Assembly: GCA_963971405.1 (NCBI GenBank)
Contig: OZ020484.1
Location: forward strand, 4,340,001 to 4,404,000
Reading direction: 5' to 3'
DNA length: 64,000 nt
Source: Psococerastis gibbosa
Lineage: Eukaryota > Arthropoda > Insecta > Psocodea > Psocidae
The notes beneath the pieces are model-generated. The model was not told the DNA's origin. It ran no database searches and saw only the letters and a list, made by a program, of their open reading frames with translations. Below are positions 43,441 to 54,440 of this stretch, in pieces (position 1 is the stretch's first letter; each line of letters starts with the position of its first letter). The position numbers and the translations under genes were made by a program.

Positions 43441-43790
43441 CGGTTTTAATAACTTTTCGCTCTACTTTCAACAGCAATTCCGCCAAGAATGCACATAAAA
43501 TTCTATGTAGCTGCAAGTAAACAAAATGTCTGAATGGTTGAGTATTTAGTGTTAACGAGACATACAACAGGGCATAACCACGGAGATGACACGTTAATGG
43601 CCGCTTCTGCTGACACTTCCAACAGTAATAGCCCTCACTGCTGACACGTTAAAACCAGTGCTTGAGACAGAAGTATGCAGTATGCTGCTGGAGTACGTGC
43701 CAAAATATTAATGCAGACATCATCAATCACGTAAAATAAACTGACTTCATTCTCTAGGATACATTTAAAGAGATACGTTTAAGAGATAGC
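43441..43790. other. Non-coding, nothing recognised
   Basis: No gene or repeat recognised. Confidence 0.35.
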
Positions 43791-43935
43791 CGGGGGGGGG
43801 GGGGGCAAGATGACACTTAGGTACATTTCTAAACAAGGTTGTAACGATTTCCCTATTAGTAAGTATTTTTTCAATCGCGGGGGGGGGGGGGCTTTTTGAG
43901 AATTGACCTTCCATGGGACCCTAAATGACGCCCCT
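43791..43935. repeat. Two G tracts and an orphan hAT end
   Basis: G runs near 43792-43804 and 43879-43891, then ATGACGCCCCTG at 43925-43936, which looks like a hAT right terminus. The left terminus and duplication are not found. Confidence 0.45.
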
Positions 43936-43984
43936 GGCATTAACTAAATTTTCATTCAATGGGGGTTACTTAGGATAATTTAAA

Positions 43985-44042
43985 CTTATACACTCGCAAG
44001 AGTACAGGCACGCTACCACCTTGCCATCGAAGTCGATAAATT
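43985..44042 (-). repeat. Rep-E fragment
   Basis: About 55 bp of the family, minus orientation (CTACCACCTTGCCATCGAAG). Confidence 0.6.
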
Positions 44043-45165
44043 GGAACCTTCTACAAGCGTTCACCAACAATATAAAACAAGTTGCTGTCAAATTCCGAAG
44101 CTAGAAGAACTCGAGGTAGATATCGCCGAAAAGAAAACACACTACGATGTGCATCAGAGGCACGGGCCAATGTAAACATCTCAGTAGTAATCAGCAGTGC
44201 ATTTCGAAGTCAACAAGCTGCTGCCGGGAATATCATCGAAGTTTTTGTTGGCGGACGGCCCATTTCCAGAGCCAGCCTTTGCTGCCCCTCAAGTGTGTAA
44301 AATCCAGAGGAAAGGAAAAATAAGTTCTACTAAAATAAGACAACATTTGTGTTCAGTTATAGAACTATAACTTTATATTGTTTGGGGGGGGGGGGCATGG
44401 CATACCTTGTTCCAGAAATTATGCGAACCTTCTTGGCCTTGGAAAACGAAAGAAGAATCTCATGGTGAGTGATGATCAGGTTTTTCCGCAACATAAAATT
44501 TCGCATAAAAAATATATCATGGAGCTAAATAAAATCGAGGTACCGTACTGTACCTTGGCCTAGAAATAAAGAGAACAGAAACCTTCTCTGGCTTTGGAAT
44601 CCTTCGCAAAATCACAAGACTATGTCGAGCCAAGCGGAAAACCCCACTAACCGGGCTTTGCACAAAGTCATATTTCACAGGGCACAGTCAGCGTAATGAT
44701 TCAGCAGGGATGCGTAGATAGAGTCATAGCTGACGTTGAGCCGAATTCTTTGCTGACGGCTGAAGAGCTGACTCAGTGACCAGCCATGTGAGGTATGCTA
44801 ACCTTGGCGATGGAAATAAATTATGATTAAAATAAGACGTTGAGCAAGTGTCGATATGCTCGAGGGAACACAACAATATGTTGCCAAGCGATATACGAGC
44901 AACATAATCAATGGGAAACAGAACGGACGAAATTGATATAACGGTTGAGCAATTAATACGACGATGGGTGAGAAAAGGTAGTAAGACAGTGGGAAATCAA
45001 AAGCAGGAGTCAAGTAAATAAGGTATCAGCGATTTACATGCTGTGTCTAGGTTCGGGAAGCAGACGTGAAGTAAAAAGAAAACATTTTCCCATAAAGATT
45101 TTGACTAACTAACACTAACAGAGAATAACATGAAGATCTTCTGCTCGTGTTAAAACTTCTTCTTC
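44043..45165. other. Non-coding, nothing recognised
   Basis: Contains a G13 tract near 44382-44394. Frames of 60-72 codons have no domains. Confidence 0.4.
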
Positions 45166-45167
45166 TT

Positions 45168-45545
45168 TCTAACGCCTGCTTTCAGCATTTCGGCTTTATG
45201 TAACCCTGTCAGCCTGGCGGGGGAATGAGTCTGTTTATTAACTTGAGGCACCCTAAGGGCAGACTCTTTCAGCATCTCGGGGAGGAGGGGAGTGGACTAT
45301 CAGGGAGGACCTCCTGATTATAGTGGATTCCGAACCACTTGGGGAACATAGTAAAGTCACACGATTAATTCGGAGGTGACCAGGGCTCGACAGGCACGTA
45401 GACTGACTGGTATAGTCTCAGCGCGTTATCATGTCCCACCAGGTTCCCCTGCCAACGCTGTGCACACTAACAAGTTTGCCGCAGTTTGAAACACGCTCTG
45501 CTCTCGTGAACTTGGTAAGGCCGTTGGCGGTGTTAAAACTTCAAA
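45168..45545 (-). mobile_element. Rep-B copy, nearly complete
   Basis: Inverted copy from GCCTGCTTTCAGCATTTCGG to GAACTTGGTAAGGCCGTTGG. It abuts the LINE fragment at 45546, which seems to have been the insertion site. Confidence 0.8.
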
Positions 45546-45775
45546 GTACAAAAGTACTTATGCCATGTGATAAGGAACAAAAAGTACGCCTTCTGCTTCT
45601 GCATGTAATAATCCAAGGGAAGAAAGAAGGGCAGGGGGCTCCCGGCAGAAGAAGAACATCCCGGTTGAAAACCCTGAGACAGTGGTATGACAAGAGCACG
45701 ACTTCCCTTTTCAGAGCAGCAGTCTCCAAGACCATGATGATCGCCAATCTTCGATGGAAGAGACATTGAAAGATG
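45546..45775 (+). mobile_element. LINE ORF2 C-terminal fragment
   Basis: Plus frame gives LHVIIQGKKEGQGAPGRRRT, then LRQWYDKSTTSLFRAAVSK and MMIANLRWKRH. It retains the terminal part of the polymerase tail only. Confidence 0.85.
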
Positions 45776-46377
45776 AAGAACAACTTATTCTTTATCTAGA
45801 GATTGGAGGATTTTATACATCAAAGTCGTCAGGTGCATTTTACACATTTGAATTTGAATCTGAATTTAGGTATATTACACTTTCCAGTTTTTCTTATACG
45901 AATATTTATTGGATCGATTGTTGTTCGAGAGTGTAATATGGGGAAATTGCTCATAAAAATTGGAATATTCTAGACGGAATATTATTGATCAAGTGGACCC
46001 CAGGTAATCCGACCCGTGCCTAAACTGACACCCCCTGTAGTGCGACATAGCAACTACAATTTATTTCGGGAAATCTTCAATAATATAATATAAAGCAAAC
46101 TTGAACACAAATATTTCAATTAAACTATCGTTTAAATATGTACAGTTAGGTACATAATCCTTAGAAAGTCTGAACACATGAAAAAGTTAATTACACAATA
46201 AAAAAAATCATCTAAAAATAAACAGATGCATTCAAACTTAAATTTAAATTGGGGCAAATACCCCAGAAAGGAGTCCAAGGAAATGGGTCTAAAAAAACCA
46301 AAAGGCAACGCATCCTCGAAGAATTTCGTATAAACAATGTCAGCAGGGGGAGAGGAAGCTCAGCAAATTGCAATAAT
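45776..46377. other. Non-coding, nothing recognised
   Basis: Short frames; the 46249-46554 plus frame is antisense to the exon candidate below. Confidence 0.4.
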
Positions 46378-46381
46378 TTAC

Positions 46382-46611
46382 CTGCACCACTGCGGGCCGC
46401 TGACGGTGCCAAATGGCCTGCTGCAGTCAAAAATAGGAGGGACAGCGCATTGCTGACTCACGCAGTGTCCTATAAATGTCGCGACAGGAATGTCATGTGC
46501 CAAATTTGGCACATTCCTCGTAAAATTTGGCCGTGTCGACCTCGAAATATCTGACCCACCTGTCGACGACTTGGTCACTTTTTTAGTTTTTGAGCTACTG
46601 TCTACTGACAT
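46382..46611 (-). CDS. Weak first-exon candidate
   Basis: On the minus strand an ATG at 46611 starts MSVDSSSKTKKVTKSSTGGS and the frame runs about 76 codons to GPQWC. The next bases form a donor-like CAG|GTAAAT, with the stop codon falling within the GT, so splicing would continue the frame. It is Ser/Thr/Lys-rich at the N-terminus and GC-richer than its surroundings. No family recognised and the opposite strand is also open. Confidence 0.2.
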
Positions 46612-46819
46612 ATGAGGAGACGCGTGGGTTGGTAACAATCGACTTCCGCGAGTATGGGACTTTTCTGCAGCTGTCAGAAGCAACAGGAAAGGGTATTTTT
46701 GGAATTTTCAGACGCAAAATATTGTTAGTGGCGGAATCAATACATACAATATATGTATATACAACCTGCTAATAAAGTTATTTTTGAACATGCTTCTAAA
46801 TTCTTAGTTTGCAAGCTGT

Positions 46820-47159
46820 TTAAGGGCAATCCGGAGTCACCAATATTCTATTTCTGTGCAAACTTCAATTTCTCATGAAATATGGAACGCAGAACAATGA
46901 AAAAATGCTGAATTGCAATCATCAATATATTTAGTGAACTTGATACGCAAAAAATAACGGTCACTCAGGAGTTCAAGCTGAAGGAGTTCATCAACTGTGG
47001 CGAATTGGGGTTAGTGAAGGCCACATACTATGTATCAAAATTAGGAGAAAAAATTCTTCTTGCCATTCAGCATTTTTTCATTGTTCTGCGTTCCATATTT
47101 CATGAGAAATTGAAGTTTGAACAGAAAATGGAATATCGGCGACTCCGGTTTGCCCTTAA
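46820..47159. mobile_element. TTAA-flanked foldback MITE
   Basis: Element 46824-47155 (332 bp) with arms of about 95 bp, starting GGGCAATCCGGAGTC on the left and GGGCAAACCGGAGTC mirrored on the right, about 90 percent identical. TTAA is present on both sides. TTAA duplications are typical of piggyBac and Kolobok. The 92-codon frame at 47005 crosses out of the element and is not a gene. Confidence 0.85.
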
Positions 47160-47884
47160 CTCAATGCCAGATCACCTTAAAATATTGAGAGAAACTATTG
47201 TTCAATACAACATGAACGCAAAATTGCATATAAGGAGTTTAAGTGATGAAATGAAATCTGCAGACGCCTCATTGGCTGACTGAGTTGAGGGCATCAAAAC
47301 ATTGAAATATACTATTCACGAGGTTTCAACACTAAATACATCTAGCATTTGTGGCCGTCTTTTAGCAATTGATTTGGTGCCTCAACAACCATATATGTAA
47401 TAAATGTACATTGGTTTGAACTACTTTCGCGGCATTTTTAAATTTAAAATTTTCCTTCAAGAATCGCAGCTCAGCCCTAGAGTGCAGAAGCCTCTCAAAA
47501 CACAAAAATAGCAACAAATAGCACGGGTTTGACTAATTCAGAATCCTATTCTTAGCCAAACCATTCAATTGTCTGCAATCTCTATTAACTTCGACCTGCA
47601 ATATCGCACAGATTTCTTCTAGAAACGGGAGTACAAATTGATGTTCTATTTCTACTGTGAATGATACAATTATCATGTATTAAAATTCAATTTTGCGGGA
47701 GCTTAACAGAACGAGCAGGGCCACGGCGATTTAGGGTCACATGTTTTAAAAACTATCCCAGAAGGCGCTTAAAATAGCCTGCTCGGATAATACAAGCTGC
47801 AAAATGGTGGAATGAGAAATTAATGAATTTCGTCAAAACTAAACGGACACTCCATGTCAACAAAAGAGTTTTGAAATCTGTCCC
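47160..47884. other. Non-coding, nothing recognised
   Basis: No gene or repeat recognised in about 0.7 kb. Confidence 0.4.
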
Positions 47885-48230
47885 TTTTTCTTTAAATGCT
47901 TCTTCCATCGAAGATTGGCGATCATCACGGCAATTTTAACCTTGGAGACTGCTGCTCTGAAAAGAGAAGTCGTGCTCTTGCCAAACCACTGTCTCAGGTT
48001 TTTCAACCAGGATGTTCTTCTTTTGCCGGGAGCCCTCTGTCCTATCTTCCGTTGGATTATTACATGCAGACGGCGATAATTTTCATTCCTCATCACATGG
48101 TCGAAGTACGTTAGTTTCCGTTCCTTAACCGTCAGCAGCAACTCGGCTTCTGTATCAATTCGTCTCAGGACCTCAGCATTAGGGACACGATGCCTCCAGG
48201 ATATGCACAGCATTCTTCTGTATATCATGC
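47885..48230 (-). mobile_element. LINE ORF2 C-terminus, longest copy
   Basis: Minus frame of about 140 codons (with the start outside) reads YRRMLCISWRHRVPNAEVLR, then LTYFDHVMRNENYRRLHVII, KRRTSWLKNLRQWFGKSTTS and VMIANLRWKKH. This is the best-preserved tail of the main LINE family here. The reverse transcriptase core is absent, so it is 5'-truncated, or cut by the SINE head at 48225. Confidence 0.9.
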
Positions 48231-48512
48231 ACTGATTCTGTTCCCCACAGCTTCTGTCGACGCCCATTCCCCATACCATATTGAGGATTCACGCCTCAGG
48301 ACCGGGGGAGGATCCTCTGTATTCAACACGGCTCCATTTGGGATGTTGTGGTCGGCAACGGGCCCAATAGCCGCATTTCTCCTCAACCCAACTAGTGAAA
48401 GAAAGATACCCATCAGGGTTGGCCCGGCGGAAAATTTTTCCTCTTTAATCGTGTCTCGAACCCCGATCTTCTGTTTGATTGCCCAGTTCTCTACCAACTG
48501 GACTATGTCTAT
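48225..48512 (-). mobile_element. tRNA-derived SINE (second type)
   Basis: Minus-strand head at 48430-48512 has TAGTCCAGTTGGTAGAG (box A) and ATCGGGGTTCGAGACACG (box B), spaced as in a tRNA. The body runs down to about 48225, next to the LINE. A second head is at 49908 and a third, weaker one at 22155. The head cannot be assigned to a particular tRNA. Confidence 0.65.
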
Positions 48513-48799
48513 CCTATATTTAAGTACTGTATATGCAAAGAGAACTACTTACCTCAGGCATCATCCAACTAGAGGTATAGGTTACGGCACTGAAGGGCGC
48601 AGTGAACGGCAAATAAACAATAGACTCACTCACCTGCGGAAACAAAACAAACTGTTACTGACCGCCATTGTTAGATGCCAACCAACCAAATACCCTGGGA
48701 ACCAACGAACTACAATACTTAGACAGCATATCAATAATGGCGATAGCCGGAATGAAAGAGGTGAGTTGATAGCGAGCCAATCAGGGGTTTAGTTTAATG
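48513..48799. other. Non-coding, nothing recognised
   Basis: The 200-codon frame 48190-48792 crosses the SINE and is not a gene. Confidence 0.4.
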
Positions 48800-49006
48800 C
48801 CAGTGTTATAAACCGCCTGCTCTGCCACATCGCGCCAGCCTGCACGGTCCTGCGCTCTCCTTCAGCAGTCATCGACACCAAGGTTCACCAGATCCACCTC
48901 GACGTCGTCCAGCCATCACATCTGTGGCCGTCCATCGATACGCCACTCTCTCTGTCGCTCCTTCTCTCCCTGATTTTGCCCTGGTCCATACACCTTTCGG
49001 AGTATC
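48800..49006 (-). mobile_element. LINE ORF2 C-terminus (28388 family)
   Basis: Minus translation gives ILRKVYGPGQNQGEK, then (after stops) WLDDVEVDLVNLGVDD and RDVAEQAVYN. It matches the LINE at 28388 (DVEVDLAILGVDD). The copy is cut exactly where the Harbinger-like element begins. Confidence 0.75.
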
Positions 49007-49754
49007 TTAAAGTCCCCACACACGATGCTTCCGGGAATGCCACGCCAGGAACGCCATTCCCGGCGTGGCGTGGCATGGATTTTTGGGCCCACAGACGAGG
49101 CGGCCGGGCATGCCACATAAAATGGCGGACCTAGACCCAAGGCGTATACAGTAATAAGTTGTTGTTATATTCAGGCATTGTATTCAATAAATCAAATCAA
49201 AATGTATTATGCGTAAAATCAAAAAGAAATAGGTAGAAATGGACCAAAGGTCGTTCGTTACCAGCAGCGACACATCGTGTCCCACAGCAATTTAATGAAG
49301 GAGTTGCTATTTGAACCAAATGATTGGCGAAACTACATGAGGATGTCTGAAGAAGCCTTTTACTACTCATTACTCCCTATATTAAACATAATATATAAAT
49401 AATATGAATATATATTATATATATGTAATATATTATATTAGAAGTTCTTTGATATGAATTGAAGTAAACAAAGAAGCAGAAGACAACGCTGCTGGTTGTT
49501 CTAATGACACGTTTTCCAATCAAAACCGCCGCAACTTTGAAATTTTATGCAAGAAGGAGCTAAGTGCAAACTCTCGGCCCCTGTCGTGGACCATGGCGTG
49601 GACTCTCGGATTTCCATTGAAACCGAAGTCCTGGGATTTCAAATTCAGGAATGACAACAGTCCAAGACTGGCATTCTTGTACACACACGATACGTCCCGG
49701 ACTGCCAACTCCCAAAACTGGCATTCCCGGAAGCATCGTGTGTGGGGGCTTTTA
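49007..49754 (+). mobile_element. Harbinger-like element with transposase scrap
   Basis: Element 49010-49751 (742 bp). Ends are AAGTCCCCACACACGATGCT and a mirrored AAGCCCCCACACACGATGCT, 31 of 32 identical over the inverted repeat. TTA flanks both sides (49007-49009, 49752-49754). Within it, about 49277-49390 (+) reads NLMKELLFEPNDWRNYMRMS followed by EEAFYYSLLPILN, which fits the start of a Harbinger DDE nuclease (LFEP..WRNY.RM...F..LL). The rest of the gene is gone. It has inserted into the LINE at 48800. Confidence 0.8.
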
Positions 49755-49907
49755 CGCTCCCTCTTAGGTCTCCTCTTAGTATCCATATTAGTGCACATCC
49801 CAACTATCCATTTGCTACAATGACAAATTTCCCAGCGCGTTGCGATCGTTCGTATCTACCGAGCCATAGGGACTCATATACGGCACGATAATGGAAAATT
49901 CATCCTT

Positions 49908-49985
49908 TTGTGTCAAGTCCCGAACCTCGATCTTTAGGTCCAAAGTCCAGTCATCTACCAACTAGATTACATCGGTACCTGAACA
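49908..49985 (-). mobile_element. tRNA-derived SINE head
   Basis: Minus strand TAATCTAGTTGGTAGATGAC (box A) and GAGGTTCGGGACTTG (box B), about 40 bp apart. Same type as 48430. Confidence 0.6.
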
Positions 49986-50334
49986 GTCCTAAGTCCCGAG
50001 TAGTCCTAAATATTTTTACAGAGCCATATGGGTCAATTGCAGGTCCAATCAGGTGATTATGACAAATTAGTGCATGCGAAGAGGGAATATCAATGCACTT
50101 TTATGAACCACATCAACATCAGAAGACACGGGCGACCTTGTCTCAAGGCCAAACAGGCGCGTTGCGTAATCGCAGGGTATCATATCGTCGGATCAGCCTC
50201 GGGCAAAGAGAGACAGACAAGTCAAGCAAAAAGTGCTTCAGCACGACCAAATATCACAAAGAATGCATGGAACCTGGCATCTAAGATCTAGGAAGCTGTC
50301 AAGGATTACTAACGTGAGAGATTCACAATCTTTT
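49986..50334. other. Non-coding, nothing recognised
   Basis: Two overlapping frames (50028, 50093) lack features. Confidence 0.4.
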
Positions 50335-50815
50335 TCGTAATACGACCCACCATGGGGAGTAAAAAGGTTTTCGCGACCCACAAAGGGGGTAAAAAGGTTT
50401 TCACAACCCGTCATGGGGATAAAAGGTTTTCGCGACCCACCATTTTGTCAAATTATGGATTTACAAGTAAAAAAATTGTCTTATACAACAACGTTATTAG
50501 AGTAAAAACAAAGTAAGTAAATAGGGATAAATAGGATTAGGGCAATAGCCAAAATAAATAAATAATTGCTCGTGTAACTTGGTGAACAATAAGCAATGCA
50601 ATATTTTTGTTTTTTTGTTTATTGTAATCAAAAGATTAAATTTGCGTTTTTAATGATGTTGTTCGCCTCAAACGGCTCCCCACACCAAGTTTACTGCAGG
50701 CCGTATGTGTTATCTTTTAAACCGTATATTTCCAAGTTTCCGCGACCTACAATTTGTGGTCTTGCCACAAGTCCTCTTCTGGCGACCCATAGGTTGGGAA
50801 CAGCAGGAGTTGGGC
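50335..50815. mobile_element. hAT-like remnant with 33-bp tandem repeat
   Basis: Three units near 50343-50445 of the type CGACCCACCATGGGGATAAA followed by AGGTTTTCG. Downstream, 50745-50806 reads GCGACCYA and GTTGGGAACAGCAG on the plus strand, i.e. a mirrored CTGCTGTTCCCAACC. That resembles the CAGTGGTTCCCAACC ends of Charlie-like hATs. Termini are degenerate and no duplication was found. Confidence 0.5.
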
Positions 50816-51749
50816 TATGATTGCATGCATATTGCACATACGTTACTTTGGCGTAAAGAAACTATTATGAAACAACCGATAACCGGAGCCCCCCCCCCCC
50901 CCCCCCAATCATCAGTTTTTCGTATAATGTCAGATTTCACAGAAAATACCGATCGTTGATAAATCATTGAAACATTTGGAGAAAGAAGTGGTGGTCCCTG
51001 ATTTTGATTTTTTTTTTCCTCTCTTTTGTCCCTAGGTGGGGTCAGCGATGGGCCAGGTTCCCTTCCACTCCTTGCTTTTCTGTGTTTCGGCTGCCGTTGC
51101 TCCCACAATCCCGCGGTCTTTGCGGACTTTCGCTTCTACTGTTAGCCTGGTGTTCCCCTATTTTGATATGTAATTTTAATATAAAACCATTGTAAATCAA
51201 CCAAAAAATAGCTTCACGAATTACGATTTCATAACCTGCATAACCTTGATTTAAACCGGAATTCTTTTGTATAAATAAAAAAGATGGGTGACGGCTGTCA
51301 GGAAAATTCCAAAAACGGGTACCTAGGCAACCTCACGATGATATGCTGGAGAGATAGCATCTCCACAAGGACTGGTCCTGGAGCCAATGACCTTGCCATG
51401 ACCTTTTAAAAATAATAGCCTCTTGAACAAAGGATTTACAGGTTTCGTATTTTGATTAAAAAACCGGATCAAGAATTTAATTTTTTATTGCTCTATAAGT
51501 TTATAGGAGATTCCTTTTTTGTTGAAATATATATATTTTTTTTAGCGCAGGATCCACAGCCAATACGCCCTTTCTGGCGTGTTGTAATAGGTGTGTACAC
51601 GAGTTATTTGCCAAATCTACAAATTTGCTATCGGGAGTGCTGATGAAATTTGATTGATGCTGATGTTGATTGAATTGCTGTTGGCAAAATATGCACCTAG
51701 TACAGGACATGGAAAAGAGAGAGAGAATGGCTATTTATGGGCGCAGGCA
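50816..51749. other. Non-coding; C17 tract
   Basis: C run at 50889-50906. The 51010-51140 segment is GC-richer and open on both strands; possibly a LINE piece, not confirmed. Confidence 0.35.
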
Positions 51750-51875
51750 TACTTGTACTGTGGTGGCCCATTGCACCTTGCCCTGCCAACGGCCCCATCG
51801 GTCTTCGGACATACACGGGCCAATAGGCAAGCTCAGACATGCACTGTACGGATGTGAAATATGGTTGTGACTTCA
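51750..51875 (+). repeat. Rep-C diverged copy
   Basis: GTGGTGGCCCATTGCACCTT, then CAACGGCCCCATCGGTCTTC. Shorter and diverged. Confidence 0.45.
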
Positions 51876-51915
51876 ATAAAATAAGGGTCCAGCGCGGGTT
51901 TATCCCTTAGGGCCC

Positions 51916-52305
51916 TTAGGCACCCATTCCACAGACCGGCTAGGGCTATTTACAAAAACAGTGACGTGGTAGCAGACATTCAAGACTTAGGCGGGGTTTC
52001 CACCGACCTCGCATTGCAGAATTGACGGAAATGTTTATTTTCCTCTATGCCATAGTAAAAATTGATCAATGATCATACAGTAAAATCACAAACAAACAAA
52101 CTAAAATTAAAAAATGGCGTCATGGGATATGTTAAAGACAAACATTTTAATAGATTTCTATAAAAAGAAAAATTCTAATTTCCGTCAATGTCATTTGCAT
52201 TCTGCAATGCGAGGTCGGTGGAAACGCCTGCTAAGTCTTGAATGTCTGCTACCACGTCACCGTTTTTGTAAATAGCCCTAGCCGGTCGGTGGAATGGGCG
52301 CCTTA
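51916..52305. mobile_element. Harbinger-type nested MITE, copy A7
   Basis: Element 51919-52302 with TTA on both sides. Same orientation of the inner part as A1 and A2. Confidence 0.9.
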
Positions 52306-52734
52306 CCATGAAAAAATATAATAATTTTAAAATCGTTTTGTATAATAGGATTCAATTATATTTCATTCATTCATTCACTTGAAGAAGAAGAAGACATCCT
52401 TATCATTGACAATGTAACAGGTGTTACCTCGACTTATCCAAGAATAGGAACGAGTCACGAGGTTACCCAACGACCGTCTAATATTTAATATGTAAGGAAA
52501 TATAAGTTACCTGTATAATATGGCTACATATTTTAATTTTAATGCAAAAAACTCAGGTGGATTCAGGCTGAGCACGAATTAAAAGTTATCTGCCCCTACC
52601 ATGATTTCGAAAATGCACGGCCTTTCTGATATTTAATACATAGCATTGATACTTTTTGACGCGACAACGTCTAATAAATCGATGAGTGCTGGCTGGAATA
52701 CTAGGTGTATGTACGAAAAGGGTGACGCGGGTCA
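52306..52734. other. Non-coding, nothing recognised
   Basis: No gene or repeat beyond a short (CATT)n at 52363-52378. Confidence 0.4.
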
Positions 52735-53600
52735 GTAACGCTGGTTTAAAGCAACTTTTTGGGCAGATGTAGAAAGTCTATCTCAATTTAAATTATACCC
52801 ATGTCTTCGTCTACTCTTCCTCTTTCAGACCATGCTATATTTGCTGTGATAGGGCAAGGGGTTCGACTTTGGGGTGTGGAAACGTGAGGAGGTGCGCCCA
52901 AATTTGAACCGAATTTGCCGATTTTAATCGAAAATAGGCCTTTTTCGGCTGCATTTTTGGGGGTGTAATATCAATTTGAACTTCAAACTACTTTAGTTCT
53001 TTTCCACCTTTCTTACTCTTTCCAGACATATATTCAGTTTTACTATCCGTCCCATCGTTCAGGCTCAGGTGAGTGTGTAAGCCATCCGTGTTTCGGCGAA
53101 AAACAGGTTCACAGGGTACTTTTCAATTTACATGCATAGAGTAAAAACATTCCATAGCCTGCAATTTTCAACCGAAATTAATTTTTAATATCTCATTAGG
53201 AGCAGTATGAATTAAGGTCTCAAACGAGTTTAAAAACATAGTTTCAAAATCACCCCTTCATCCCTTAAACGCGAGTGGAACACAAAATGACGCGAAAAAA
53301 TTAATTTCCAGCAACCCCATTTGAATTGCATGGGCGGGTTTAAAACAATTTTTTGGGCAAATGAAGAAGGCCTATCTTAATTTAAACTATACCCATGCCT
53401 TCGTCTATTCTTCTTCTTTCAGGCAATGCTATATTTGTGGTGATCAAGCAAGGGGTTTGGCTTTGGGGGTGTGAAAAGTCAGGGGGAGCACAAGATTTAC
53501 AACAAAAATAAACCTCTTTCGGCCACGTTATTATCTTATCAAAAAATTCAAACAACTTAAGGGCTTTTCCACATTTATTTCTCTTTCCAGCCATATTATG
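52735..53600. repeat. Diverged 600-bp tandem duplication
   Basis: Blocks at 52735-53045 and 53330-53600 share GGTTTAAARCAATTTTTTGG, TATACCCATGYCTTCGTC and CTATATTTGYKGTGATMRRGC in the same order. Offset about 600 bp. Old copies, no gene. Confidence 0.75.
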
Positions 53601-53724
53601 TTAATTAAGTTAATTAGTTAATTAAGTTTAAGTTAATTTAGGCGTTGTCACGTTAAACTATCGTCCGTAAACCGACTTTACAACAGACTTACAGACAACC
53701 AATTTTTTTATATGCTGTTATAAC

Positions 53725-53925
53725 GCCCTTTGCTTTACCATATGCCCCACATGACGTCAAGCGGCTTAATTGTTAATCCGTAACTAATTTCCAACAACCA
53801 TTCTCATTGTCTTAGTTAGTATTTTAGTAAATGTACATATTGTGTACATAGTACTCTTAAGTGAAGAGACAGTCGGGTACCCCAGAGAAGACGTATTTTG
53901 TCTTCTACTGAGGTCGAATTTAAAC
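53725..53925. repeat. Rep-H copy 1
   Basis: Shares CATGACGTCAAGCGGCTT and a following CCCAGAGAAGACGTATTTTG block with 55880-56035. About 190 bp. Confidence 0.7.
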
Positions 53926-54194
53926 ACCCTTTGCTTTACCATATGCGTTTTTTTGACGGCCCAAAGCCCAAAGCTTAAGAGCATACCGGTAAACTACGTA
54001 AAAATAGCAGCGGGCAGGATGTCACCTAATGCCAACAGCTGGTTACCTCAAACAGGAAGTTTGATAAAATCGGGGTAGAATGTTGTCTCACCCGCAACCC
54101 TCCACAAAGGAATTCATTCTGCACCCTGCAGCGGGCTGCAGCCAGTACAAGGGTGACTACGAACCACAATCATTCGTATTGAACCCTCCTTCTT
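53926..54194. other. Non-coding, nothing recognised
   Basis: Part of a 78-codon frame lies here without features. Confidence 0.4.
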
Positions 54195-54440
54195 TTTCTT
54201 CTTCTTCTTCTGGCTTTACAGCCCTTGATGAGCTCAACAACATTCCTCCAGTCGTCTCGGACTGTCGGTGTTTTGCACGACGCTCCACCATCTACCGACT
54301 CCCAACTAGTGAAGGTCAGTTTCCAACTCATCCTTCCAGCGTTTTCGAGGACGTCCCGCCAGTCGTCTTCCTGTCATGTTTGCTTTGTACATGTTGTTCG
54401 GCATGCGGTCGTCTGACATTCTTACGACGCGACGTGTTGA
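54195..54440 (-). mobile_element. LINE C-terminal remnant (8994 family)
   Basis: Matches the LINE at 8994 and 59283 in order, with CTCGAAAACGCTGGAAGGAT as the coding-strand core (RKRWKD-like). Minus orientation, frame broken. Confidence 0.65.

Noticed and set aside
47005..47283. 92-codon plus frame
   Set aside because: It starts inside the TTAA foldback and ends outside it; the inner half is simply the right arm.
48430..48512. Functional tRNA gene on the minus strand
   Set aside because: The anticodon stem and acceptor stem do not pair and the sequence continues into a repeated SINE body.
48190..48792. 200-codon plus-strand open frame
   Set aside because: It is antisense to the LINE/SINE junction and includes tRNA-like head sequence; composition is not protein-like.
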